Assembly: GCA_021464245.1 (NCBI GenBank)
Contig: JADCRB010000108.1
Coordinates: 1 to 64,000, forward strand
DNA: 64,000 nucleotides
Source of the DNA: Carallia brachiata
Taxonomy: Eukaryota; Streptophyta; Magnoliopsida; Malpighiales; Rhizophoraceae
Direction: 5' to 3'
The notes beneath the pieces were generated by a model. That model saw only the letters and a program-made list of their open reading frames with translations, had not been told where the DNA came from and ran no database searches. Both the position numbers and the translations under genes were made by a program. Below, one piece after another: positions 50,275 to 59,794 of the stretch. Each line of letters begins with the position of its first letter. Position 1 is the stretch's first letter.

Positions 50275-50631
50275 TAGAAGTGTGAAATAAGTTTTCAAGG
50301 TTGCTTATTTATTACGTAGGAGGCACTCAATATTACTCAAATGTCCGGACACCTCAAAAAAGTGCAATTAATCCCTTTTTTTAATGTATTATTATTAAAA
50401 AAATTGAAAAAAATAAAAATAAAAATAAAAATTAAATAGATATTTCTGTAAAACTTAAAGTGGAGATCTACAAGATATACGTTAAAACAAAAAAATTATG
50501 TTTCTTTGAAAAAAAATTTTCTTAAAAAAATCAACTTGCTTCTACGAAAAATGAACCAGTTGCATTGTGTCCATATGCTTCCTACCGGTGCACAACCTTG
50601 ATTGTTAGTCAAAAGTACAGGTGAACTCTTA

Positions 50632-51677
50632 GGGTCCGTTTGGAGTGGTTTAAGTTTTCTGTTTTCTGTTTATTTTTTACAAAAAAAACAGAAAGTATGT
50701 TTGTTATTGATTCTGTTTTCTGTTTTTTGTTAAAAAGTTAAAAGTGTTTTTCAAGAAAAAATCAAATTGGGAAACAATAAAAATACTTTCCGATTTTTTT
50801 CACTTTTTTTTCTATACGTCTCTCACAACATTTTCTTTCTCTATCCACTCTCTTTACCATATCGCTCTTTACTCATCCTCTCTCTATCCCTCTATATTTT
50901 TCTCTCACTACTCTTTCTCTCTCAACTCATTCTCTCTCTACCCTCTCTCCCCTTTGCTATCTCTAACCATTCTCTCTTACTAATCAACCCTCTCTCTCTA
51001 TATTTTCTCTCTCTCCTCTCTCCCTTTTTTTAATCCTACCATTCTCTTCTCTACCCTCTCTCTCAACTCATTCTCTCTCTACCCTCTCTCTCCTTTATAT
51101 CTACCTTCTCTCTCCAACCTCTCTCTCTCTATTTTCCTCTCTCCTCTCTCCCTTTTTTCTATCTACCATTCTCTCTCTACCTCTCTCGCTACTCATTCTC
51201 TCTTTACTCTCTCTCTCCTTTTTCTATCTCTATCATCTCTCCTCTCTCCCTCCCTTTTTCTATTTCTATTCTCCATTCTCTCTCCCCTCTCTCTCTCTAT
51301 TTTCTCTCCTACTCATTCTCTCTCTCTACCCTCTCTCTCTCCTGTTTCTCTCTCTATTCATTCTCTCTCTACCAGACTCTTTCACTTTTTTTCTGTTTTA
51401 CCATTCTCTCTACTCATTCTCTCTCTACCCTCTCTCTCTCATTTTTTTCTCTCTCTATCATTCTCTTTACTCGTCTTGTCTCTCTCTACCCCTCTCTCTC
51501 TTTCTCTCTTTGTCATTTTCTCTACTCATTCTCTCTCTAACCATCTCTCTCTCATTTCTCTCTCTACTATTCTGTTTACTCATTCTTTCTCAACCCTTTC
51601 TCTTTATGTCATTATCTCTATCATTCTCTTTCTCTCTCTTTCTCTCCCTTTCTCTCTCTCCTTTTTCTCTCTCTACC

Positions 51678-51710
<33 letters not shown>

Positions 51711-51900
51711 CCATTTTTCTTTCTATATTTATACTCTTTTTACCATTTCTCTCACTATCCTTTTTCTACCTATTTTTTTATTCTTATAGAAAAAAACAAA
51801 AATTGACAGTAATAAACAAAAAAATTCAGCAAACAGCAAAAACAAAAAACAGAAATTGAAAAGCATAAACAAAAAACTGACAGCGTCTCCAAACGGACCC
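50632..51900. mobile_element. PIF/Harbinger-like (Tourist-type) MITE with CT-rich interior
   Basis: Perfect 14-bp terminal inverted repeats GGGTCCGTTTGGAG / CTCCAAACGGACCC, with TTA on both sides (50629-50631 and 51901-51903). A TTA/TAA target site with GGG...GTTTGG ends is characteristic of PIF/Harbinger. Inner flanks are also partly inverted (TTCTGTTTTCTGTTT versus AACAAAAAACAGAAA). The middle (about 50815-51720) is almost pure TCTC/CTCT microsatellite with ACTCATTC interruptions. No transposase. The paralogous block at about 40945 shows the site without it (GAACTCTTGTCAAACC). Confidence 0.85.
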
Positions 51901-51903
51901 TTA

Positions 51904-53087
51904 TCAAACCGTTTCATTGAGCACTTAACAAACTTAACATGTTTATTTGGAGTCCTATGTATATCTGACTCGTCAATCAATTATTATGTGTACACAAATA
52001 AGATATTTTCCTTTTCAAACCGGAGTAGTTTTAGGAACATGACAATCAGATAGGCTGGCCTAGTAAATAGACTTTGCCGAATTGATATTCTGGATATGAT
52101 TTCGTGTACCATGAAGGAAGACCTTGGTGTTCACTTGTCCAGCACATTCAAATGGACAAGTTGTGCATATACAATTGAGATAAACTTGCTAAAATGGGCC
52201 TTCCCATTATCAAGCATGATTTCATTTTCCTTACATAACAGAATCAGGGAAGAAAAAAGATTGATCTTTTATATCAAACCCAAAAAAGAAAAAAAGATTG
52301 ATCTTATCCATGAAAAACCACTATTATATATATAACATACAATTGTGCATATATGTATTGTATATACAGAGGCCAAACTCTTTTGATCGTGGAAGTGCTT
52401 CAACCAAATTGAGAGACCACTTTGGTTAGTATGATTTCTTTCATTTCCTTGCTTTTCTCTTTCCTTTAAATTTTTTTTATTTATTATTAGTCACAAATAG
52501 TGGACTACGATGATATTCTAGATGTAGTGACATCAAAATTATAAAGTTTAGTGTTTTTCAATAATTTAGATAAATCTTATATATTGTTTAGTTTTGTTAT
52601 GTTGAGAATTGTTCTAAATGCAAAGGCGAACATAAGTATCCAATTAAGTAATCAACCTTATTGATAAGCAATTAATTTTGAATTAGTTATTCTCAAAAAA
52701 TAGTGCAGAAATTCTTTATTTGGACTTTTATGGACAAATGAGTCCTTTTTTTTCTCCTATATCCACATTGTGATGCAATCTTTCACACCCTAATATAACC
52801 ATCTAAATTTCCAAGAACAAGAAAAGAATTTATTTCAATAACAAACAAGCAATATTTTGTATTTGAGGCCCAGGTCGAAGTATTGACTCTATCCCTTACA
52901 TCATTAGCAAATGCAACGAGTCTCCGGTTATTGTCAAGTTAGAGTAACACCTTTTATTATAGCATTTTACCATGAGCTTTGTTTTTTTTTGGGAGGAAGA
53001 TTTTACTAATCAAAATTTGAAAATGGACCAGACATCTATAACATATTGTTTTTCAGTTGATAAAAAAAAAATGTTTATCATCAGTAC
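51904..53087. repeat. Glucanase upstream region (shared with other units)
   Basis: Matches 41000-41735 and the promoter-proximal parts of the other glucanase copies (GGCTGGCCTAGTAAATAGA at about 52053, TATATATATAACATACAATT at about 52326). No gene seen. Confidence 0.6.
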
Positions 53088-53096
53088 TATTTAATA
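53088..53096 (+). promoter_or_regulatory. TATA-like box of the open glucanase gene
   Basis: TATTTAATA about 70 nt before the ATG. The same position reads CTATATAAAACC in pseudogene 2 and CTATACAATACC in pseudogene 1, so the open copy has a weaker box than pseudogene 2. Confidence 0.5.
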
Positions 53097-53164
53097 CCTC
53101 GTTCTTTAGATTCTTATGCATGTCTTATGTCTACTTGAAGAGCCAGGTCCTGTGACTCCAAGCA

Positions 53165-54199
53165 ATGGCATATTTTTGGGTAGCCCTTATTCTGTCGGCT
53201 CTAATAGCAATCCACAGCCAAATTGGGACGGCATATCCTTCTATTGATATTGGCGTTTGCTATGGAATGCTTGGAGACAACCTGCCTTCTGCACCTGATG
53301 TTATTGGACTTTACCAGAGTAACAAGATTGGAAAATTGAGGCTCTATGATCCCAATCCTAATGCGCTAAATGCACTGAGAGGAAGCCAGATTGAAGTCAC
53401 TGTAGGCATGCGAAATGAAGATTTGCCCAGCTTGGCAGCAAGCCAAGATGCAGTTAACTCCTGGTTTGCAACCAATGTGGAACCTTACCTTAATGACATT
53501 ACCTTTTCGTACATTACTGTCGGTAATGAAGTGATTCCCGGAACATTTGCTGGGAATGTTTTGCCAGTGATGCATTTTCTCCAAAAACATTCTCAACGAA
53601 AAAAATCTAGCTGGTATAAGGGTAACGACTGTAGTGGCCGCAACTACATTGGCAGTTTCTTATCCACCTTCAGTGGTGCATTCACGCCTGAAGCTAGCAG
53701 TGTGATGGGCGGCATTCTAGAATTCTTATCAGTGCAGAGTTCTCCGCTCTTGATTAATGCGTATCCTTACTTTGCTTATGCAGGAGACCCGATAAATGTC
53801 CGATTGGACTATGCTCTATTAAATGCAAGCACTGCTGGCCCCCCTGTGGTTCAGGATGGAAACTTAAGCTACTACTACCTAATAGATGCCATTGTGGATG
53901 CATTCTTTTCGGCCATGGAAAAACTGGGCGGCATGTCTAATGTGAACATAGTGATAGCCGAAAGCGGTTGGCCCTCCGCTGGGAATGGAGATTTCACAAC
54001 TCTAGAGCTTGCATACTCCTACAATAAGAACTTTATTAAACATATTATTAATAGTAGAGGAACACCAAAGAGGCCTGGTGCATACATAGAAGGGTTTATC
54101 TTTGCCATGTTCAATGAGAATTTGAAACCTGCTGGTGTGGAGCAGAACTTTGGACTATTCTATCCTAACAAGCAGCCAGTTTACCCAGTATTCGCTTAG
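53165..54199 (+). CDS. Beta-1,3-glucanase (GH17, PR-2 type), frame kept by two compensating indels
   Basis: An uninterrupted 344-codon frame from ATG to TAG. Signal peptide about residues 1-24, then [43 protein letters not shown] with the proton-donor Glu at 122, and IVIAESGWPSAG with the nucleophile Glu at 266; C-terminal FIFAMFNENLKPAG and QNFGLFYPNKQPVYPVF. Length fits secreted endo-1,3-beta-glucosidases without a CBM43 tail. The enzyme would cleave callose or fungal glucan in the apoplast. Residues about 141-169 do not match the family: an extra A in the run at 53583-53587 and one missing base near 53672 put this stretch in another frame, replacing the NERxLAxIRVTT...YPPSA segment seen in the pseudogenes. 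It may therefore misfold. No intron is present near the signal peptide, where many PR-2 genes have one. Confidence 0.88.
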   Translation: MAYFWVALILSALIAIHSQIGTAYPSIDIGVCYGMLGDNLPSAPDVIGLYQSNKIGKLRLYDPNPNALNALRGSQIEVTVGMRNEDLPSLAASQDAVNSWFATNVEPYLNDITFSYITVGNEVIPGTFAGNVLPVMHFLQKHSQRKKSSWYKGNDCSGRNYIGSFLSTFSGAFTPEASSVMGGILEFLSVQSSPLLINAYPYFAYAGDPINVRLDYALLNASTAGPPVVQDGNLSYYYLIDAIVDAFFSAMEKLGGMSNVNIVIAESGWPSAGNGDFTTLELAYSYNKNFIKHIINSRGTPKRPGAYIEGFIFAMFNENLKPAGVEQNFGLFYPNKQPVYPVFA

Positions 54200-54297
54200 T
54201 CTTGGTTTTTAGAAAGCGGCCTGTATCTCTTTGAATATGCTTCAAATTCTCAAATTCTTATAGTTTCAGCCGAATTCTATAATTTATGTATATATAT

Positions 54298-54573
54298 TGT
54301 TAAAATAAAGGAAATAATGAAGAAGAGAAGCAGATGGTGTTCTGAATTTTTTATTTTTATTTCTTACCTTCACACTATAGTATACACAAGGAGCAGTATT
54401 TATCGAGATACAGGGAAGATGTTCTTTTGGAAGGTTATAACAATCCTATTGATCTAGCCTAGTATATCAGTGTCCCATGATTTATGGAAACCAATTTACA
54501 GACTTGCTAATTTGATTTTTGGATCCTTAAAATCTCTCCCTTCTTTGACAGCTTTTGACAGCTCATTTCAACA
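54298..54573 (-). repeat. 3' LTR of the copia element
   Basis: 276 bp. Compared with the other LTR there are about a dozen substitutions and small indels by eye (for example CACACTATAGTATACACAAG versus CACACCATAGTATACAAG). Confidence 0.9.
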
Positions 54574-54584
54574 CCTCTCTCAAG
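54574..54584 (-). other. Polypurine tract of the copia element
   Basis: The minus strand reads CTTGAGAGAGG immediately before the TGTTG start of the LTR, the expected place for plus-strand priming. Confidence 0.6.
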
Positions 54585-54822
54585 TTGGTGCATAGATGTC
54601 TTTAATGCCCAACTTGACCAGTGAGCTGTGGAATGCCTTGCTCGAGACAGATTTTGTAAGAATATCTGCCAGCTAATCTTCCGATTTTACAAATGGAATT
54701 TGGATTATTTTAGCATCCAGTTTTTCTTTAATGAAGTGTCGATCCATTTCAACATGTTTAGTTCGATCATGTTGTACTGGATTTTGAGCAATCTCTATGG
54801 CAGATTTATTCACAGAACAAAT

Positions 54823-56155
54823 TCATTGTTGAGCCAGGTGGTAACCAATTTCTTCCAGTAACCTCTTGAGCCAGAGAAGCTCACAAAGCCCCTTAGTCAT
54901 GCTCCGAAATTCAGCTTCTGCACTAGATAGTGCAACCACCTTTTGGTTTTTGCTTCTCCAAGTGACTAGATTCCCACCAACAAAAGTGAGATAACCAGAT
55001 GTAGACCTTCTGTGAGTGACACTCCCTGCCCAGTCAGCATCCGTATAACCATCTATATTTAAATGGCCATTTTTCTTAAACATAAGCCATTTTCCTGGAG
55101 AAGACTTCAAGTATCTCAATATCCGAAGCACGACATTCATATGCTCTTCACTAGGATTATGCATGAACTGGCTTACTAAGCTCACAGCATATGCAATGTC
55201 TGGCCTTGTGTGAGACAGATAAATCAATTTTCCCACAAGCCGTTGGTATCGTTCTTTGTTGGCAGATGTCTGGTTTAGTGTTCTCCCAACCCATGATTTT
55301 GAACTATTGGTGTATCTGTAGGTTTGCAATCAAGCATTCTTGTTTCAACTAACAGGTCTAGAACATATTTCCTTTGTTACAAAAAAATGCCATGATGTGA
55401 TCTGGCTACCTCAATCCCCAAAAAGTATTTGAGTCCCCAAATTTTTCATTTCGAACTCAGATGCTAGATGTTGTTGTAGACTGGAAATTTCTTCTATATC
55501 ATTACCTGTAATTATCATATCATCAACATAAATTATTAAGGCTGTTACCTTTCCTTGGCGATGCTTAAGAAAGAGAGTGTAGTCTGTGTTGCTTTGGTTA
55601 AATCCATATTTCTTCATCACCAAACTGAATCGACCGAACCATGTTCTATGCGACTGCTTCAATCCATACAATGCCTTTCGCAGTCGACAAACACATCTAG
55701 TGGATGATGAAGTAGTGAAGCCTGGTGGAATGTCCATATACACTTCTTCTGTGAGATTCCCAAGAAGAAACACATTCTTCACATCATATTGGTATAAAGA
55801 CCAGTCAAGGTTTGCTGCTAGAGACAACAAAACTCGGACGGTGTTTAGTTTAGCGACTGACGAAAAGGTTTCGTGGTAGTCAATACCATAAGTTTGAGTA
55901 TATCCTTTTGCTACCAATCTCGCTTTGTACCTCTTTACAAAGCCATCTGCTTTGTATTTGATGGAGAATACCCATTTGCATCCTACTGTTTCCATCTGGT
56001 AGCTGCACTAGCTCCCACGTATCATTTTTCTGCAAGGTTGTCATCTCTTCATTTATTGCTTGGACCCATTTATGTTCCTTCAATGCTTCGTGTATAGTAT
56101 TTGGGACATGCTCGGAGGCTAATTTGTAGACAAATGCCTCAAGCGGTGCTGACAA
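54823..56155 (-). pseudogene. Copia reverse transcriptase and RNase H region, broken
   Basis: Pieces in reading order: 56155 to about 55995 (KWVQAINEEMTTLQKNDTWEL), a frame change, then 55995-55411 with GCKWVFSIKYKADG, RYKARLVAKGYTQ, the catalytic IIYVDDMIITG and FEMKNLG, then stops, then 55329-54823 with RNase H residues DADWAGSVTHRRSTSG and ALSSAEAEF. At least one frameshift and several stops separate the parts. The YVDD catalytic box itself is intact. Confidence 0.9.
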
Positions 56156-56368
56156 CTTTTTGGTACAAACAAAATTTGTGATTGGGTATCTCGCTTGCTT
56201 ACCTTGAACATCTAGGGAGTATCTATTTAGTGGCTGTCCGCGATTGTGCCTAAAAGGTAATTGATAGCCACAAACACTATCTAAAATATTATTGGGAGGA
56301 GGGTTAGAGGACTGTACCTTAGGAGTATTCTCAGGAGAGCAATCGAGTACTAGAGGACGAGAATGGGG

Positions 56369-57343
56369 CTATTCTTGTGCAGATTGTGATTGGTTTGGGT
56401 CATTTCCTTCTTCTTGTCTCACTATTGTTTCTGACTGTTCCATAGGATCCACTTGATCACCTTGAATATTCACTTGATCATCTTGAATATCTATGTGCGT
56501 TGGTGGATTCATTTCCACATTGGTTTTCGTGAAGAATGGCCAATTCTCCCAAGTACCATTATCTTGATCTTCACCTGACACCATGTCTTAAGAGGTAGTT
56601 GGTTTAAAGAAATTTTCACGTTCAACAAAAATCACATCCATTGGTAGGGTCATAGCATCGATAGCCCTTCTTGTATGCCCCATATCCCAAAAAAACACAT
56701 CGAATAGCACACGGGTCTAATTTTGTCCTCTGATTTCTATACAAATGGACATAAGCAACACACCCAAAGATTTTAGGTGGAAGCATTAAAACAGATGGCA
56801 ATGATACATAACGAGCAAGAACCTGTAACAGCGTTTCGAAATTCAAAACCCGAGATGGCATTCGATTCAATAAGTAGATGGTTGTAACTACAGCATCAGT
56901 CCAAAAAAGTCGTGGTACGTCTGCTGAAGTCAAAAGAGCCCTTGCAGTTTCAAGGATGTGTCTATTTTTCCTCTCCGCCACACCATTCTATTGTGGTGTT
57001 TGAGAACATGTGGTCTCGTGTAAAAGTCCATGTGCTTGGAAATATTCCTAGAACTCCTTATTGACGTATTCTCCCCCATTATCTGATCTAAGAATTTTGA
57101 GAGTAGTGGAGAACTGCGTCTTGATCATGTTATGAAATGATTTAAAAATTCCAAACACTTCATTTTTATTTTTAAACTCATAAAGCCAAGTCATTCATGT
57201 GCAATCATCTACAAAAGTGACAAACCATATAGCTCCTAAAGAATTCGAAGTTAGAGCAGGACCCCAAACATCTGAATGAATTAACATAAACGGTGTTTCA
57301 CATTTGTATAGGTTGATTGGATAGAAAACACAATGACTTTTGG
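56369..57343 (-). pseudogene. Copia integrase region, broken
   Basis: The integrase core reads SDNGGEYVN, then a stop, HETTCSQTPQ followed by TAG (56988-56990) in place of the second Gln of the usual QQNGVAERKN, and NGVAERKNRHILETARALL. After 56622 a further stop separates an acidic Gln/Asp-rich linker (to 56369). The TAG is a C-to-T change from CAG, as expected from decay of methylated DNA. Confidence 0.85.
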
Positions 57344-58879
57344 CTAAAATGCAAGTCTAACAATTGAAAGTGAATCATCCAAATTAGAAAACAAACTTGG
57401 AAACAAATGCTTCAGGTATGAGAAAGATGGATGCCCCAATTGACAATGCCACAACCAAATTTGTTGTTCTCGGCTACCAACTGGAACCATAGAATTCGTT
57501 TTTCCAAGATTAAAATTGTCTAGATAATATAGCCCATCTCGTTTAGTACCACGACCAATGATCTCCTTGGTGAGAATATCCTGAAACAAGCAAAAATTTG
57601 GATAAATTAATACACAACAATTTAGTTTTTCAGTAACTTGGCCAATAGATAGTAACTTGTTTGTAAGAGATGAAACTAGTAATGTATTAGAAAGGGTAAG
57701 GGAATGCGAGAATGCCACTTTCCCAGCTCCGGTTACTGGGTATGCCACTCTGTTGGCATTAGAGACACGTGTTCGATTTGGATGAGAAACAATAACAAAG
57801 TCTCGGGGATTAAAGGTCATGTGGTCAGTCGCCCCCGAGTCAATAATCCAATAGGTGTTACTTGAATCCTTTAAAGCGACCGATTTGTTTGCAGCAGCAA
57901 GAAGAGTGCTCTCTTGTGAAGTAGAAATAGGAGCTACCGATTTATAATCCTCTATTAGAATGAGTGTAGCGCGACCAGCATTGCCTCCTGTACCAGTGTC
58001 ACGTTTTTTCTTGGCTTTAAGCTCATGCCACCACTTCGGATAACCATGTAATTTAAAACATGTATCTTTGGTGTGCTTTAAGTTTCCACAGTGTGTGCAG
58101 CCCCCATCATTCACTTGTGGCTTTGCCGTCGTCAAAATGTTAGATTTTCTATCATGCCCGAGCTGCAATAAAGGTTGTTTCTGTCCACCCTTTGACAACA
58201 TGACGACACTAGATGTTGTATCTCCTTCTCCCTTTGATAGCATCACTGATTGTCGAAGATCCTCCCTACGGACTAGTGCATAAGCCAACTCCACAGTAGG
58301 AAACGACTTCATTTGAAGCACATCCCCTTGAATTTTGTCGAGCCAATCATCAAGTCCATCTAAGAAAGTGTAAACTTTGTCTTCTTGTATAATGGAATTA
58401 TACCTTTGTATGTCGGTTTCACAGGTCATAGGATTCAGACAACGAAAATCGATTTCTCTCCAGAGGCCTTGAAGATTGTTATAATATGTCTTAATTGATC
58501 CACTTCCTTGTTTGAGCCGCATCACTCTCCTTTTGAGATCGTAGACTTGTGAGGTATCTGTACCATCAAAGTACGAGGTAGCCACAGCATCCCACACTCC
58601 TTTGGCCGTTGGAAATCGGATATAGTTACTGATCAATTTTGGGTCCATGGAATTGATCAACCATCCTTTTACAATTGCATTTTCAGTTCTCCATTTTCTG
58701 AAGGTAGCATCACTTTCTTGGGGTTGAGGAAGGTCACCGTTTATGTATCCCAGTTTGTCTTTGCCCGAGATATACATCTCGACAACCTGAGACCAGAGTC
58801 CATAGTTGGTTCTGTCCAACTTTATGCCAATAGTTGAACCAAGATCATTGCCCGAAGGAACTGGTGTATGATGTAGCAT
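57344..58879 (-). CDS. Copia gag-protease polyprotein (511 codons)
   Basis: Starts MLHHTPVPSGNDLGS about 130 nt inside the PBS. The retrotransposon gag domain (LDRTNYGLWSQVVEMYISGK, VWDAVATSYFDGTDTSQVYD) spans residues 20-190; a zinc knuckle CTHCGNLKHTKDTC (CX2CX4HX4C) lies near 263-276, the protease active site WIIDSGATDHMT near 345-356, and a GAG-pre-integrase motif WLWHCQLGHPSFSYLK near 475-490. The frame ends at the start of the integrase zinc-binding region, where the usual single polyprotein would continue, so it is truncated. It would form particles but supply no integrase or polymerase. Confidence 0.92.
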   Translation of the reverse strand: MLHHTPVPSGNDLGSTIGIKLDRTNYGLWSQVVEMYISGKDKLGYINGDLPQPQESDATFRKWRTENAIVKGWLINSMDPKLISNYIRFPTAKGVWDAVATSYFDGTDTSQVYDLKRRVMRLKQGSGSIKTYYNNLQGLWREIDFRCLNPMTCETDIQRYNSIIQEDKVYTFLDGLDDWLDKIQGDVLQMKSFPTVELAYALVRREDLRQSVMLSKGEGDTTSSVVMLSKGGQKQPLLQLGHDRKSNILTTAKPQVNDGGCTHCGNLKHTKDTCFKLHGYPKWWHELKAKKKRDTGTGGNAGRATLILIEDYKSVAPISTSQESTLLAAANKSVALKDSSNTYWIIDSGATDHMTFNPRDFVIVSHPNRTRVSNANRVAYPVTGAGKVAFSHSLTLSNTLLVSSLTNKLLSIGQVTEKLNCCVLIYPNFCLFQDILTKEIIGRGTKRDGLYYLDNFNLGKTNSMVPVGSREQQIWLWHCQLGHPSFSYLKHLFPSLFSNLDDSLSIVRLAF

Positions 58880-58995
58880 CTATGATATTTTTGAGGATAG
58901 TTCTTCAAGGATTGATTCCTCTCTTTGAGAGCGTCTAATAGCGGAAGATATATCTTCCATTGATTTCAGTAGGTTCACAGAGTCCTAAGACCTCT

Positions 58996-59007
58996 GCTCT
59001 GATACCA
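58996..59007 (-). other. Primer binding site (initiator tRNA-Met)
   Basis: The minus strand reads TGGTATCAGAGC directly after the 5' LTR end, the canonical copia PBS. Confidence 0.92.
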
Positions 59008-59282
59008 TGTTAAAAATAAAGGAAATAATGAAGAAGAGAAGCAGATGGTGTTCTGAATTTTTTATCTTTAATTCTTTCCTTCACACCATAGTATACAAGG
59101 AGCAGTATTTATCGAGATACAGGGAAGATGTTCTTTTGGAAGGTTATAACAATCCCATTGATCTAGCCTAGTATATCGGTGTCCCATGATTTATGGAAAC
59201 CAATTTACAAACTTGCTAATTTGAATTTTGGATCCCTAAAATCTCTCCCTTCTTTGACAGCTTTTGACAGCTCATGTCAACA
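59008..59282 (-). repeat. 5' LTR of the copia element
   Basis: 275 bp, TG...CA on the plus strand as TGTTAAAAATAAAGG...CATGTCAACA. On the minus strand it is the promoter-side LTR. Confidence 0.9.
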
Positions 59283-59292
59283 TATATATATA

Positions 59293-59794
59293 TAGGGATA
59301 AGGATTTTTTTAGTCCTAAACCTTTAGGTTTTTTTACGTTTAAGTCCTAAACCTTTTTGACATTTCATTTGAGTCCTAAACTTTTTGATTTTCTACCAAA
59401 TTAGTCCCTCTGTTTAACAAAAGTGATCAATCTATTAAAAAATAATTTTAACTTTACAAAAAATTATTTAAAAAAGATTAAATATATGAATTGAATGTCT
59501 TTTTTATAAAAAATATACATGTTGTCTATTTCATTCGTATATTTGTTGATTAAAAAAATATTTAATATGCATATTTTGTTGATGAAAAAATATTTAACTC
59601 ATGTATTTAAGCTTTTTTAAATGATTTTTATTAAATTAAACTCACTTATTAATAGATTGACTACTTTTCGTAATTTAAAGGACTGATATAGTAAAAAATT
59701 AAAAGATTTAGAACTCAAATGAAATGTTAAAAAGGTTTAGGATTCAAACGTAAAAAAATTTAAAAGTTTAGGACTTTAAAAATATTTATCCCTA
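59293..59794. mobile_element. Foldback/MITE element with ~115-bp inverted arms in a (TA)n tract
   Basis: The left arm TAGGGATAAGGATTTTTTTA...AGTCCTAAACC...ACGTTTAAGTCCTAAACC is mirrored by the right arm ending ...TTTAGGACTTTAAAAATATT TATCCCTA. Arms are about 115 bp with mismatches. Flanks on both sides are TATATA, so a TA target duplication (as in Tc1/mariner/Stowaway) cannot be separated from the microsatellite. No coding capacity. Confidence 0.75.

Larger units (their letters stand above)
54298..59282 (-). mobile_element. Ty1/copia LTR retrotransposon, complete ends, defective coding
   Basis: Two LTRs (54298-54573 and 59008-59282) start and end TG...CA and are flanked by the target duplication TATAT (54293-54297 and 59283-59287). 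The element runs on the minus strand: 5' LTR at the right, PBS TGGTATCAGAGC matching initiator tRNA-Met, then gag, protease, integrase, reverse transcriptase, RNase H and a purine tract before the left LTR. This gene order is Copia. The gag-protease part is open, the rest broken by stops and frameshifts, so the copy is not autonomous. It sits about 100 bp after the stop of the open glucanase gene, in opposite orientation. Confidence 0.95.

Noticed and set aside
50744..51859. Ser/Leu-rich reading frames of 79-127 codons
   Set aside because: They are only the translation of the TCTC microsatellite inside the MITE.
55586..56097. Plus-strand reading frames inside the copia element
   Set aside because: Antisense of the reverse transcriptase; no independent similarity.
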